From NCBI GenBank assembly GCA_907165275.2, contig OU015662.1, positions 2,487,501 to 2,551,500 of the forward strand: a stretch of DNA of 64,000 bases, read 5' to 3'. The number at the start of each line of letters is the position of its first letter. Position 1 is the first letter of the stretch. Shown in pieces: positions 11,576-23,010 of the stretch. Source of the stretch: Zygaena filipendulae. Taxonomy: Eukaryota; Arthropoda; Insecta; Lepidoptera; Zygaenidae. The position numbers were made by a program, and so were the translations under genes. The notes beneath the pieces were generated by a model. That model was not told the origin of the DNA. It ran no database searches and was given only the letters and a program-made list of their open reading frames with translations.

Positions 11576-12038
11576 ATGCCCGTGACTTGCGGTTGATTGA
11601 AGAATTTTAATTAAAATTATTTACATCATTACTTTATATGAACACGATTAAGACGTATTAAAATTTTTGTAATAATGTTACAAATTGCGTATTAATTTAA
11701 TCAATGTTATAATTACTTATGTCTATAAAACTGTGTTTTATTATTGTTGGTATCAAAGTCTTGTTAAAGAGGTTGTTTAAGATGCTTTAATTAAATAAAT
11801 TTGTTTTTGAAGGTATTATGATACCTACTTTGAGAACATTTTAGCAGGCAACGGAAGTGAGACGGTTGCTCTTTATAAAGTTGAAAATAAGTCTTAAAAA
11901 GTATAATAGATGGCGTTGACTACGCTTTCAAGTTCACTAGTTTGTTTTGAATTACTTAGCTGTAGGATCTCTGTGTGGATTTCGGGATTCCTTAGGGAAA
12001 CCTTTGTTACGGGATGAAAGTATCTCTTAGGGATAAGC
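11576..12038. other. AT-rich, nothing recognised
   Basis: No ORF or repeat-family match was found between the preceding Helitron-like element and the hAT MITE. Confidence 0.3.
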
Positions 12039-12046
12039 ACCATCCG

Positions 12047-12453
12047 CAGAGGCGTCTCTAGCCCTTGTGGCGCCCTTGTGCAGCCAGTAACCTGGCGCCC
12101 TCGAGCGGGGTCAAAATGGAATACAAGTGGAATACTAACAGTTATACAGGGTGTTAGGTAAAATAGAGCAAATCTCTTAAGGGGTGATACTACTCATGAA
12201 ACTAAACAACTTTACCCAGGGAACGCATATCGAATTCTCAAAAAAAATTGTACTTTGTATGGGAGCGGTCAGCTGATTGGCCAAATATCCATACAAAGTC
12301 CAAATTGTTTTTTTTTTTTTGAGAATTCGATATGGGTTCCTTGGATGCGACGCATCTTCGGATGTGTCGCAAGGGCGCTCGGCGCGCGGCGCCCCCTCAG
12401 ACCCGGCGCCCGTGTGCGCCGCACACCCTGCACTATAGGTAAAGACGCCTCTG
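12047..12453. mobile_element. hAT MITE with perfect 8-bp target duplication
   Basis: 407 bp. Inverted ends CAGAGGCGTCTCTA and CAGAGGCGTCTTTA. The 8-bp direct repeat ACCATCCG flanks it at 12039-12046 and 12454-12461. CAGAGGCG ends with an 8-bp duplication are diagnostic of hAT elements. Sub-terminal parts are GC-rich with repeated GGCGCC. The middle (about 12230-12330) is a separate inverted repeat starting GAATTCTC, possibly an internal insertion. No transposase remains. Confidence 0.9.
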
Positions 12454-12496
12454 ACCATCCGAGACTTTGTATCACAGAGATTACCAAACTAGAATG

Positions 12497-12524
12497 CTCG
12501 TAACATGTATCTACATGTTACGAG
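12497..12524. repeat. Perfect 13-bp-arm palindrome
   Basis: CTCGTAACATGTA and its exact complement with a 2-base loop, 44 bases from the hAT MITE. Confidence 0.8.
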
Positions 12525-12529
12525 CTGTC

Positions 12530-13365
12530 TTTGGTGTCTTCCGAGAGTTTGAGATTTTGCATTCTTTTGCACCATGGTTTGCAATTTCAAATCATAGGTA
12601 TCACGATGCTAATAGATATGCATTTATTTCGCTTGAAACTGGCTAAATGTATTATATGTGGAATTCCTTATAAAGGTCAAAAAGACTTATACGTAGTATG
12701 GATATATAAGTAAGCAAAACTTCTTAAATACTATTCAGTAATAATACCTACTGCTGAAGCATATCTACCTATAAACTTGACAGCAAAATCTGCGTTTTTC
12801 GTGTCTTGCGTAAGTATATTTGTTTTAAAGTAAAATACCTATCTTAGAAGTAAGAACAGAAGATGGAACTTTTAAACAAACGGCGCTTGTACATGGTGCC
12901 GCTTTATATATGTAGATATTGAAAATCCCCGTATCTTAATGTTGACTACATTAATTCGTCGGTCAATTAACTGAGAAAGTTATATAATTTGGATGTAAAT
13001 GAAGCTTAAGTTTCGCCGTAATCACTTTAGGGCTGCATAGAGTATACGGCGGAGCGTGACAGAACGCCGCGCTCTGGAATGTCCTAGTTGAAACGTTCCT
13101 CCACAGATAATGCCATAACTTGAATATCAGCCGTCCACAATCCGCAACTTTAGCAACCCGAATCTCATAATTGCCGTTGTTTAAAGTTATAGTGGGAAAC
13201 TTTTTCATTTTGGTCACCTTATCTTTGATTATATTACTTCACATTTTCGCAATATCCTATAGCCACCTCGAACAATTTCATCAGGAATTTGGTACAAAAT
13301 TGCTGAATTGAAATTTTCTTTCTCAGTTAACTTTGATAATTAAGTTGAGTTAATTATTATAAAAT
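12530..13365. other. No secure gene; weak aldo-keto-reductase-like fragment
   Basis: A minus-strand frame at 12963-13217 begins MTKMKKFPTITLNNGNYEI, which resembles the first residues of aldo-keto reductases (PTITLNNG). The rest of the 84 residues does not follow that family. It is either chance or a small broken remnant. Confidence 0.25.
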
Positions 13366-13369
13366 AGTA

Positions 13370-14030
13370 GCTGTGGCCCACGGCTTAATTCACCCGCTTG
13401 AATTCCGGAATAGCCTGGGGAACTACTAACATACAGCTATGTATGAAAGTCTTGACAAAAAATTATGTGTAGTTAAGCTATTACTGAATAATATGTACTC
13501 TATAATAAAAATCCATCTCACGATCTGACCTGGGAAAGAATTCTAGTAGTATTTAAGCTTTCCGAACGGCTCTATCCACCTCGTCTGACCTAGAATGCGT
13601 GCCCTATCTATTGCACCGAACTCCAGACATCCCGACCACAGAACAGGTAGAAGGGATCAACTCAATTGCGTACGGAAACAAATGAAAATTGGGGTTGCCG
13701 ATAATTTTCTTTACCTACACTAAACTAGGGGCTTACTCTTAAAAATTATTTGAGTCTGATTCCGATTTTGATTTGAATTTATTTATTTATTTAATCCTTT
13801 ATTGCACATAAAATAACAATGTTACAGTACCTAAAGAAAAAGGAGAAAGCAAGTGGCGGTCTTATCGCATAGTTGCGATTCTCTTTATTTAAATTCAAAC
13901 AATTATGAAACCGTATTTGCTATCGTGTTATGTGTGTTACGTGTGTCTAAAAATGACTTCCGACAAGTCAATAAAAATGGATTGTTTTCATTGATAATTT
14001 AATGAAATCGAGAAAGTTGACAGACTTAGA
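13370..14030. other. Unassigned, with a Helitron-like 3' remnant
   Basis: GTAGCTGTGGCCCACGGC near 13367 and CACCCGCTTGAATTCCGG mark a short remnant to about 13450. Nothing further is recognised. Confidence 0.3.
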
Positions 14031-14031
14031 T

Positions 14032-14215
14032 CTGGGTCACCGAGCTTCGCTCGTTGTATATAGTGCCATCCTGTTCTTACGTAGAAAAACAAACACTAAT
14101 TTTCCATTACCTGAAAACACGGACAAAACGACGTTTTCTAAAAATGAAACCTAGCTAGATCGATTAATCGCCCCCGAAACCCAAATTTCATGAAAATCGT
14201 TGTATATAATATATA
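14032..14215 (-). repeat. Dispersed repeat with CGAGCTTCGCTCG hairpin
   Basis: GGGTCACCGAGCTTCGCTCG opens it, followed by ACGTAGAAAAACAAACACTA and GACGTTTTCTAAAAATG. The same blocks occur at 28630-28860 on the other strand. Confidence 0.7.
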
Positions 14216-14219
14216 ATCT

Positions 14220-14735
14220 GAATCTCAGAAATCTCGGCAGAACAGGCTTTTGGGCTTGTATTTAAGGACCGCCACGATGGGTCTATCCATTCATACGTGC
14301 TCGGGATACTGGCAAAAGACGTTTTATGGAAAGTTAGAGCATTTGCTCTTACTTTCTTTGCGAGCGTGGCGCGCCTACACCGCCTACATGTCCTCTCTAT
14401 TTAATATATTAATTTCTCTGAGGTGGCGACAGCTACCGCGCACTATGCAAGGTATCTGCGAAATACCGGAGCGTCCCACCCCACGAGAAGCCACCGAGTC
14501 AACCGGGGAGTCTTTATAAATTATTTATTTGATAAATTATTCATTTTAGCAAACACCCCCTTCGTTAAACCTCCCCTGAAGATTGACGGGCGACGACGAC
14601 GGAACGAAGATTATAATAAACTTTACTGTTGTGTGTGCCAATATACAGGATGTAAAGTTAAATGAGGCACTTATCGATGGAGATTGTTCAGTGTTCGATT
14701 CTCGTCTCAAATATAATCTAAAAAGCATAAAATAA
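14220..14735. other. GC-richer unassigned sequence
   Basis: From 14250 to 14620 the composition is more balanced than in the flanks and two overlapping plus-strand frames stay open (14250-14519, 14423-14665), but neither shows a protein motif. It could be part of an unrecognised element. Confidence 0.25.
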
Positions 14736-14744
14736 GTTTTTTAA

Positions 14745-15021
14745 TACAGTTGCTCAAAAAGTGGCGTATTGCAGGGACATTTAGCGTTCGGGATGAGGGC
14801 TATTACATACTCGAGCTTTTTGTTTACCTTTCCCGAACTCGTGCGTTCTCTTTGCCAACTGTCAAAAATGGCGACACGACTTTGACACACTTTTTGCATT
14901 GCGAAACGTAGGTTTCGCATTACTAATACGACTAGCGCCATCTCTTGATCACAGTTGGAACTTAGTTGAGTTTGTTGTGTTTTTGATATTTTATTAAATT
15001 GCTTAATTTTTCGCAACTGTA
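14745..15021. mobile_element. MITE with TACAGTTGC ends between TTAA sites
   Basis: 277 bp with inverted ends TACAGTTGC. TTAA flanks both sides (14741-14744 and 15022-15025). This fits a 4-bp TTAA duplication, as in piggyBac, or a 2-bp TA duplication with CAGTTGC ends. No coding capacity is credible. Confidence 0.7.
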
Positions 15022-15024
15022 TTA

Positions 15025-15560
15025 AAAATAGTTGTTCAGTACACGTGCGGAACTGTCATTGCATTTGACATGAATGAATGACAGGCTTTCCGCACTTGTA
15101 ATGAAATGTAATGAAATGTGAATGTGACTGAGAGTCTTTTAATAATTCAAGAAACGCCCAGAATATTGCAAAACTTCCAACTATTCAGTGCCAAAGTTTG
15201 TTCATTGTGCGGTATAGTTTAATTTCTGATCCATAAAACAAGCCTTCCCGGGTGTAAATAGGCAATTCCGCGCAGTTCCCAGCCTCACGTAATAGATTGT
15301 TAAAAGAAAATGGGATATTCCCAACTTGTAGATTCGACGGAGAGAAAAAATAACTCAATTTACTGTGTTGGAAATTAAATAAATCCTGTCTCCGTAAATA
15401 TTTCTTACTCGGAAATAAAAATGGCGAAGCGTGGTCTGGATAGTTTCGGAGCCGGGTCTCGTACCTACTCCACTTAACAATAAAGTCAAAGTCAAATAAT
15501 TTATTCAAATTTGGCCCATAATGTGGCTCTTTTTAACGTCAATAAAATTTATATATAATT
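15025..15560. other. Unassigned, with an imperfect hairpin
   Basis: GTGCGGAACTGTCATT near 15045 and AATGACAGGCTTTCCGCAC near 15078 form an imperfect hairpin just beside the MITE. A 107-codon minus-strand frame (15185-15508) has no motif and low-complexity content. Confidence 0.3.
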
Positions 15561-15563
15561 AAC

Positions 15564-15765
15564 TAGCTGTGCCCCGGTGAAAACCCGCGTGAGTTTCAGA
15601 ATTCCCGCAGGAACTCCAAAGTAGCCTAATTTACTTCTTGAACCTACCCTGAACTTCTACAAATATTTCAAGATCAAAATTAGTCAAAACGGTCCAGCTA
15701 TTCTCGAGTTTTAACGAGACAAACGAACAGCAATCAATTTTTATACATATAAAAGAAGGTTATAA
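15564..15765 (-). mobile_element. Helitron-like element
   Basis: CTAGCTGTGCCCCGG start and AGAATTCCCGCAGGAACTCC block, related to the copy at 19180. The 5' end is degenerate. Confidence 0.6.
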
Positions 15766-15769
15766 AATC

Positions 15770-16440
15770 TTTAACTAAACGTTTAACGCTCCATTGAAAA
15801 ACCATTCTTTTTTAAGAGATTTAAAGCATTAACATTTAGATTGAACAGAAATTTTGCACACGGATTTTGTCCTGATGATTTTTTTCAGGCTTCCTCTTTT
15901 TGCAGTTAATGCTATTTCCTCAAAACTAAATTATAATATCAACGTAGACAACCTGGCACCGAGTTAGCATAATATTAAAAAAAAATCTTTAAAGTTTTCT
16001 AAGAATAGAATAAAATGCAGTGGTTTACTGAGATTTTTTGGCACAACAACCGCATACGAGTAAATCAAAAGTTAGGTACTAAGAATAACAGTGACAATCA
16101 TTTCAATGGTATCTCTTTGGGATCCCTGATTCGGGTGGAGGAGCGAACACACTGGCAGCATTCGAAATGGGTCAAGGTTTTTTTTTGGCGTCAGAGTTAA
16201 AGCCACTTTTTCCATCTTAATGTCTCCTTATTCAAATTTACGAGCATGTTCGATCTCAATAAATAGATACAAATGCGCTAACAGAAAGGGAAGTGTGCAA
16301 TATATTATATACCTGTTGGGGGGCATCCATTAGGTGATCACTTGATGTTTTTTTAGCAACTGTTTAACTGAAACTATAAACTAAAAAAAAAGTTATTTCA
16401 AAGGGTAATATAATGAGAACGGTAATTTTATACTCAACAA
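15770..16440. other. AT-rich, nothing recognised
   Basis: No repeat match. A palindromic-looking AGGTGATCACTTGAT lies at 16332. This is the downstream side of the truncated transposase, where its missing C-terminus should be, and no remnant of it was found. Confidence 0.3.
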
Positions 16441-17241
16441 TTAACTTAGGTACCTAAGTTTAACACATTTAATAATAAAAAAATAATCCATTTGACAACA
16501 CACATGGCATCGAGCATTGTCGTGCATTAATCTAAAGTTCTCACCAATAAATGGTGCGAAAGGTATGACGTGGTCTTGTAACACTTCCTCCACGTATCTC
16601 TGAGCGGTCACACTGCCTCTATCAAACACCACAAGATCGGTACGAGCCTCGTAAGAGATACCTCCCCAAACCATTATGGACCCTCCCTGATAACCCACGG
16701 TTTCGATTACTGCGCATGGAGCGAACCGTTCATTTCGGCGCTTGTAGACACGCTGACGTCCATCTGGACCTCTTAAGGCTATTCTGCTCTCATCTGAGAA
16801 CAGTACATTCTTCCATTCCTCCATAGACCAGTCAGCATGTTCTCGCGCAAACGCAAGTCTAGCTCTACGATGCTGTGGAAGCAGTTGTGGAGCGCGAGCT
16901 GGACGAAAAGCCCTCAGATTCCTTTCAGCCAGTCTTCTTCTAATGGTACGTTCACTTACACTGACATTTCTCACCTCAAACAGTCGTGTACGCGCTTCAG
17001 TAGCGGTGCAAAAGCGATTTCTTAGCACGTTACTGACAACAAAGCGGTCATCCCGAGCCGAAGTGCACCGATGTCGGCCTTGACCTGGTCTCCTCGTATA
17101 TGAACCAGTCTCCCGAAAGCGTCTGATGGCATCCCGTACTGTAGTTCGTGGTATACCAAGCATACGAGCGATGCGACGCTGGCTATACCCAGCGTCAGCT
17201 AAAGTCACTGCCCTAGCAGCACCAGTTGCATCAAGTGGCAT
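16441..17241 (-). pseudogene. Tc1/mariner transposase, C-terminally truncated
   Basis: 266 residues. An N-terminal paired-type helix-turn-helix region (about 5-45) is followed by an RRPGQGR linker near 50-56 and a second helix-turn-helix (about 66-112). The DDE domain then begins. The first catalytic Asp is D150 in FSDES and the second is D241 in MHDNARCH, 91 residues apart as in Tc1 transposases. VWGGIS (191-196) and PFAPFIG (227-233) are also family marks. Similarity stops near residue 254. The third catalytic residue and the usual SPDLNP-type region are missing, replaced by a short unrelated tail, so the protein should be inactive. The frame is otherwise intact and GC-richer than its surroundings, pointing to a fairly recent insertion. 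No matching terminal inverted repeats were found on the two sides. Confidence 0.9.
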
Positions 17242-17550
17242 TTTTGAGAGTCACAAAGAATACTCACACACTAAAAACTCTAATTAAACAATATTCGCAC
17301 GTGATGGCAGAAAAGAACAAGAAATGTAAACAAGGTAACGTAACTGCAACAATGTCAAACAACGACTAAATTTCAAAAACGCTTTGGTGATACAAGTTTA
17401 TGGATCGAAATGACAGTATAAGTGTTTATTTTATTGCTAAAGTACCCACTTAACAAAAAACAAAACCGTAGATAAGCCACAGTTAACATAAAAAAACAGG
17501 GTGACGAAAAATATAGGTGGGCGGTTAATTGTGCCTGTGAGGTATATTAT
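17242..17550. other. Upstream flank of the Tc1 fragment
   Basis: About 300 bases that should contain the element's 5' inverted repeat, but no partner sequence was found on the other side. AT-rich without other features. Confidence 0.3.
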
Positions 17551-17554
17551 ACTA

Positions 17555-17690
17555 TAAACACACCCAGACTGGAAAGTGAAACTCTGCGTTCATCAAACAA
17601 AGTGCACCCCCACCGGGAATCGAACCCGGAACCTCTTGATTAGCGGGCAGGCATGGTGACCTACTGCGCCAATCGGGTCGTCGTATGTTA
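17555..17690 (-). mobile_element. tRNA-derived SINE, copy 1
   Basis: On the minus strand, TTGGCGCAGTAGGTCACC is an A box and GGTTCGATTCCC a B box, the layout of a tRNA head. CCAGTCTGGGTGTGTTTATA follows as in the other copies. The 3' tail is missing. Confidence 0.75.
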
Positions 17691-19178
17691 AAATCTATAT
17701 GTATGTTAAAAATTTAAATTTTAAGTCAAAATGCCTTAATTTTACTGGATTATTTACCGGCTAGCGAATATTGCAGATAACTTTGAGAGCTCGATAAAAT
17801 TAACCCACTCAATGCTCACAATTTCGCGCAATACGGGTCGGCATTCTCTTCGCCCTTTTCTTTATCCAGAATTACTAAGTTTTTACGATTGTCATTATAA
17901 CAAGAGGACATAAAATGAGCTTCGTTCAAGCGACTGGTGTGCCCCGGAATGACGTTACTTAGCTTATAAATAGCCCAATTTGCTCTCAAGTCGAATTTAT
18001 TAACACTTGAAAAAGATAAAAAGAAAGACTAGCAACACCGTGTTTGTGAGTCGAGCCACTAGGCGGAGGCTAACGAGTGTCCCAACCGACGCGCGACGCT
18101 CTTAGCCCCGATCCGCTAAAAAAATTATTGGTACCTACGATCATAATAATAATTAAGCCTTGTTTATTCCTTAATAAACTTACATAATTCGATATTAAAT
18201 ACAATTCGACAGTTAAAAAAATTAATTTAAATTTTAAATACAATAGGTAGGTACCTACCTACTTAATGAATAAATCAGCACGAATTAAAATTTAACAAAA
18301 TACAAAAAAGAATATTATCATTGAAATGAAAAAATGAAAAATACGTTTATTTGGTTAGATAAAGGTTCTTAACCTATGCCTACCTAGACCTTAATGTACT
18401 CTAAATCTAATGCGCAAACCATTGCAACACAACAAAGGTAGGATAGGAATGAGTTGGTTACCTGGGTTCTAAACTAAGTAAACTTGTATCATAGAACCCA
18501 GGGACCCTCCACTCCTATTGCAGACAACTTAATCGAGACCCATCACCCACATATAACCATAGTATGACTTAAATTAAATTAAATATCTAAACATCTTAAG
18601 CACTTAAGCTATTAAAGAGACAGATGTAACTATTAGCTAACCAATTTTGGAGGCTGGTTACAAACTACAATACTAACAACGCAATAAAAATAAAAATATA
18701 CAGCATTAGGCAGTAGATCTGTGAAGTGTGAGTTATGAGTGTCGCCTTTGGGCAAAAGTTGTTCTTGTCCGTTTGATGTCAAAAATATTAAAATTACAAC
18801 GTTTATTCAATTATTCCATGCAAATCATTATTAGTTTATTATCTATTGTTATTTATTTAAGTATTTATTTATTTATTAATTTTTTTTTGATTACTTATTT
18901 ATTTCATCATTAATACACAAAATACTTGGATCAGCACTGCACAATCATAATAGGTATACTTTATTATAATTTTTCAAAATTTCTGTATTTGTTTCGACAT
19001 CTTTTTACAAAACCAGAGTGGACATTCAACGCACTTTAGAGGCTAAAAAATTAATTTGTGACGTCTAAGTTGACCGTAATCACGGAATTAAGGTAATGCG
19101 ATTTTAAAAATGTTACACTATCTATAATTTCAGCGTAGTCGTTCGTCAAAATCAGCACCATTATCTACTATATAAGAC
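17690..19178. other. Unassigned, AT-rich
   Basis: Low-complexity ATTTATTT runs near 18840-18910, a CCTGGGTTCT / AGAACCCAGG inverted pair near 18461-18507, and no supported gene. Confidence 0.3.
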
Positions 19179-19179
19179 A

Positions 19180-19810
19180 CTAGCTGTACCCCGCGGTTTG
19201 CGGCGTGAATTACGGAATTCCCGCAGGAACTCCAAAGTACTCCAATTTACTCCTGATTACATAGGTACATACATTAACTGATTACAGTGAAACTCCCGTT
19301 AAAAGAGGTCCAACCGTTTCGGAGGTTAACCCGATTGAGTTCCGGAATTCCCACAGAATCTCTTTGTATCAGAAACCTTTGCGGACTCAGGCAGAACAAC
19401 CCGCCAAAGTTTCATCATAATCGGACCTTTGGTTTAGAAACGCATAGAGGACAAACATACAAACATTCATTTTTATTTATAACTTGCTGACCCCCGCGGT
19501 TTCACCCGCAGTAATTTCGGAATAAAAAGTACCCTATGTCACTCAGGATCACTGCAGCTTCTTATAAGTGAAAGAATTTTCAAAATCGGTGTAGTAGATC
19601 CAGAGATAGCTGTTTCTCCCGTGGTTTTACCTGCGGTAAATTCAAAGTTCCCGCGGGAATTCCAAAATAAAAAGTACCCTACGACACTCAAGACCACTGT
19701 AGTTTCCTATAATTGAAAAAAAATTCAAAATCGGTTCAGTAGATCCAGAGATTACCCCCTACAACGTCACAAACTCACAAACTTTTGCTCTTTATAAAAT
19801 TAGTGTAGAA
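19180..19810 (-). mobile_element. Cluster of three Helitron-like copies
   Basis: Successive minus-strand 3' ends lie at 19180 (CTAGCTGTACCCCGCGG), about 19484 (CTTGCTGACCCCCGCGG) and about 19617 (TAGCTGTTTCTCCCGTGG). They share TTCAAAATCGGT and GTAGATCCAGAGAT blocks, so later copies appear inserted next to or within earlier ones. Confidence 0.7.
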
Positions 19811-20055
19811 GATGATAGGTTTTAGGTAATTTAATCTCCCATTTCACTCATTTATAATTTCCATCGAAAACACGTAAAAGTCAAAATAGAATCCGAACCG
19901 AGCTCAACTCAATAAGTGGCCGTTTCATTCTCGTTTCACCACTGCCAATTTTCTTTCACACGAATGAGCAAAAACGTTTTTCTGATGCGACTTCGATATT
20001 TTATAGCGTTCCTTGTGTGATGTTAAAATATTATAACGAGATCAGGCAGCCGGGG

Positions 20056-20372
20056 TGTGAAAATCAAAATTATTTTTCTCTGTTAGTTAGAAAAAAAAAA
20101 TAGACACGTATATTTTCCTTTTGCAAATTGATGAAAGTAATATATTGTACGGTATTAGATTATACAATACATAGATAGAGCGCATCACGTATTTTAGAGG
20201 CTTGTGAAGTCACAAACCGGTAGGTACTAGTCCCAAATGTAAACTGTATCGGATCGTGACGTCACCCGACAATTCGACTCAATGTATTGCCGTAATTTTT
20301 AATTAGGTAAAAAAAAAAGAAATTTGTCCAATACTTTTATGAATCTAAACGACAGACTAAAAATTTAATATA
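20056..20372 (-). mobile_element. TTAGTCCGTC MITE family, degenerate copy
   Basis: Recognised by GTTAGTTAGAAAA and TAGACACGTATATTT at one end, CGTGACGTCACCC within, and AAACGACAGACTAAAA at the other end. Confidence 0.65.
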
Positions 20373-20577
20373 GTTAATGTATTGAGATATGTCGATTTTG
20401 GTTGATTGACAGAAGTTGTAGGTAGGTATCAAAACGTCCATATGCGATCACAAAATTGCCATGTTTTCGATTGCAATAAAAATATTTGATCAAAGTTTTT
20501 GTACTTCTTAAATTTTATTGTTTGCGATATCGTAAAAAATAGTAGGTACCTATATTAATTAAAATTCACATCATATA

Positions 20578-20818
20578 TGTATAAAAATCTCGTGTCAAAG
20601 TGTTTGTTATCGAATTCCTTCGAAACGCCTCAACCGATTTTTATGAAATTTTTCGTGTACTATATTTGGTAGGTCTGAGTCGTAGGCTATTTTTTATACC
20701 CCTAGGTGATAATAGGAACCTTCTCCGGCATATTTTATTTTTATTTTTTGAAGAAAACTTTACTTTGGAGTTCCTACGGGAATTCCGAAACTCACGCGGG
20801 TGCACAATGACTTAAGTT
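20578..20818 (+). mobile_element. Helitron-like element with altered end
   Basis: GTATAAAAATCTCGTGTCA head, AACCGATTTTTATGAAATTT body, ACGGGAATTCCGAAACTCAC block. It ends TGCACAATGACTTA instead of CAGCTAG. Confidence 0.5.
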
Positions 20819-20819
20819 G

Positions 20820-21383
20820 ACGGAGCTCTGCTATATATTATATGGATTTTAAACTTTAAAAAGGAAAATATTTGACAAACTTCACACTACTTCACTTTGA
20901 AAATGGAACCCCATTCTGGGTTGGAATTTAGAAAAAAAAATCTCCATACAACCGAATTCGGGGATAAAAATAATAATTAAAATTTTGCTCGAGCGAATGT
21001 GCGAGAAACAAAACCGTTGTATATATTATATTTCTTTTTCAACCTCGTTCCTAAGACAAACACTTGTAAATGAGACATCCTTTACCACAAACACTAGGAG
21101 TATATTCTCTTTTCCATTGTGGGCAAAAGATTTTTTACGAGTTTCATTTTAAAACTTTTTTCTCGCTTTAATATTTCAAATGGGAGCAGTTAACATAAAT
21201 ATGAAGGCAAACAGGAAATGCTACGAATCGTACAATTAGTTACACAATTTCAAATTAAATTATAAAGAGACGGATAAAATGAACCTACTTTCGAATATTA
21301 TACTCAAGGTATTATGTCGTTCAAAATAAGGTATAGACAAAATTAAGATTAAAATTACACGTTGCGCGAATATTTTATAGATT
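20820..21383. other. AT-rich, nothing recognised
   Basis: No ORF or repeat-family match. Confidence 0.3.
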
Positions 21384-21384
21384 A

Positions 21385-21572
21385 CTAGTTGTGCCCCGCG
21401 GTTTCACTCGCGTTAGTTTTGGAGTTCCCGCGGGAATTCCGGGATAAAAAGTACCCTATGTGTTATCTGATGTATAAGCTATATTATTGTAAAGTTTCAT
21501 TGAAATCTATCTATCTATCCATCCATCCATACATTCTTACAAACTTTCGCGTTTATAATATTATTAGTAGGA
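21385..21572 (-). mobile_element. Complete Helitron-like element
   Basis: CTAGTTGTGCCCCGCGG at the 3' end and ATAATATTATTAGTAGGA at the 5' end, flanked by A and T. It belongs to the same subfamily as 33393 and 52733, which share GTATAAGCTATATTATTG. Confidence 0.85.
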
Positions 21573-21635
21573 TTCAACTATATATAATAGTTATGGATAG
21601 TAAGTTCAAGAAAGTAGAATAAAATAGAATATAAT

Positions 21636-21730
21636 GGAATGGAATGGGATGGGATGGGATGGGATGGGATGGGATGGGATGGGATGGGATGGGATGGGAT
21701 GGGATGGGATGGGATGAAATGGAATGGAAT
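21636..21730 (+). repeat. (GGGAT)14 pentamer microsatellite
   Basis: Fourteen uninterrupted GGGAT units at 21646-21715 with GGAAT and GAAAT variants on both sides, so the array grew from a GGAAT-like precursor. Confidence 0.95.
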
Positions 21731-22030
21731 ATAATAGAATAGGATTACATTTATTTCTGCACAACACACAAGAATAAATAAATTTTAAAATATAAGTGCC
21801 TAATCTAAACTCAAGTTATCTTGCATGCTCTGCCGAAAGGGACACCAACTCAGTATTAGCTAGGTGCAGGTACAAGACGCCATTAGAGTTATAAAAGAAA
21901 CGTTTAAATATTTTAATTTCCTGACTTTGTTCTCGTCTGTACAGGACTAATGCTTTTACGTTTTTCTTTAGGATATTAATAAAGTTTATAAAACGGGTCC
22001 ATCTTGACAAAGATTATTGCATATATTTTT

Positions 22031-22200
22031 AATTTTAGAATAGAATAGAAAAAAGTTTATTTGATACCATAAAGATAAAATAAGTACAAGCGTGAGTCTT
22101 AAACTAGAATAATCGGTACCAAAATGGCTACCACTCAGCATTATGCCGTGGCACTAAGTTCCACGACCCTGATTTTCAGTGGCAACTTTATGCAATAAAA
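22031..22200 (-). mobile_element. Probable LINE 3' tail fragment
   Basis: TAGAATAGAATAGAAAAAAG next to TTTATTTGATACCATAAAG and a balanced-composition stretch resembles the 3' end of a lepidopteran LINE in minus orientation with a pentamer tail. No protein remains. Confidence 0.4.
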
Positions 22201-22423
22201 TTATTGGTTTGTTCCATTTCTTATCTTCTCATCTCTTATGGACTTTCGCATATAATGCAGTTCTGGTCATAGAGACGCACCGCATAAACATAATATTATT
22301 TGTAATTCTATTGGCATTGGTTTCTTTGAAAACGTTTCTATCCTGATCTTGAATGTAAGATTTATTTTATATTATTTATTTCAACATTAACAGGTATTTA
22401 ACATTAATATGTCATACATAATA

Positions 22424-22680
22424 GGCTAGTTGACTTAATTTTTTTTAATTCGGTTTGTAGATTAATAAAAAATATTAGACATGTAGGTATTTTTTCTTTT
22501 TTTTTGAGTTGAAATTTCGCGTGACGTCACTATCCTGCTCCAACTCTAAACTTTAATGCGCTATATCTATGTATATTTTCATTAATTTGAAAAAACAAAA
22601 AATACGTGTCCATTATTTTTTTTATTTTCTAATTGACGGATAATTAGCATTTTGATTTTCAAAAGTCGCCAATATCCCTA
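22424..22680 (+). mobile_element. TTAGTCCGTC MITE family, internally deleted copy
   Basis: GGCTAGTTGACTTAATTTTT, GTAGATTAATAAAAAATATT, GCGTGACGTCAC, then ACTTTAATGCGCTATATC and the opposite end near 22640. About 80 internal bases are missing compared with the copy at 26100. Confidence 0.75.
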
Positions 22681-23010
22681 TTAATTACTTATAGTTTGAC
22701 ATACACTTTACACAGATTAAATTAATTGTAATAATGTTGTGTCTTTATCTAAATGCCTTTTCTTCATTCTTTCTTAATTCTCTAATTAGACGTTTTCCAT
22801 AGCCCATAAAGATATTGCGTATAGCTGATTGTTATTTCACTAAGTAGGGTTCAATAACAAAATAGGGACGTCATCGGTAAGCTGGACTTAATAGATTGCT
22901 ATTATATCTGAAAGACCTGTCATTATAAAGCTTCTAGACTAATCCGTACATTTTAATAAATAAAATGTACATGAAATTAATATATCCCATCAAAAAAATT
23001 TTCATGTAAA
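22680..23010. other. AT-rich, nothing recognised
   Basis: No ORF or repeat-family match. Confidence 0.3.

Noticed and set aside
15185..15508. 107-codon minus-strand frame
   Set aside because: No motif, Phe/Leu/Asn-rich as expected from AT-rich noise.
21578..21769. Minus-strand frame of repeated Ile-Pro-Ser-His
   Set aside because: Pure translation of the GGGAT microsatellite.
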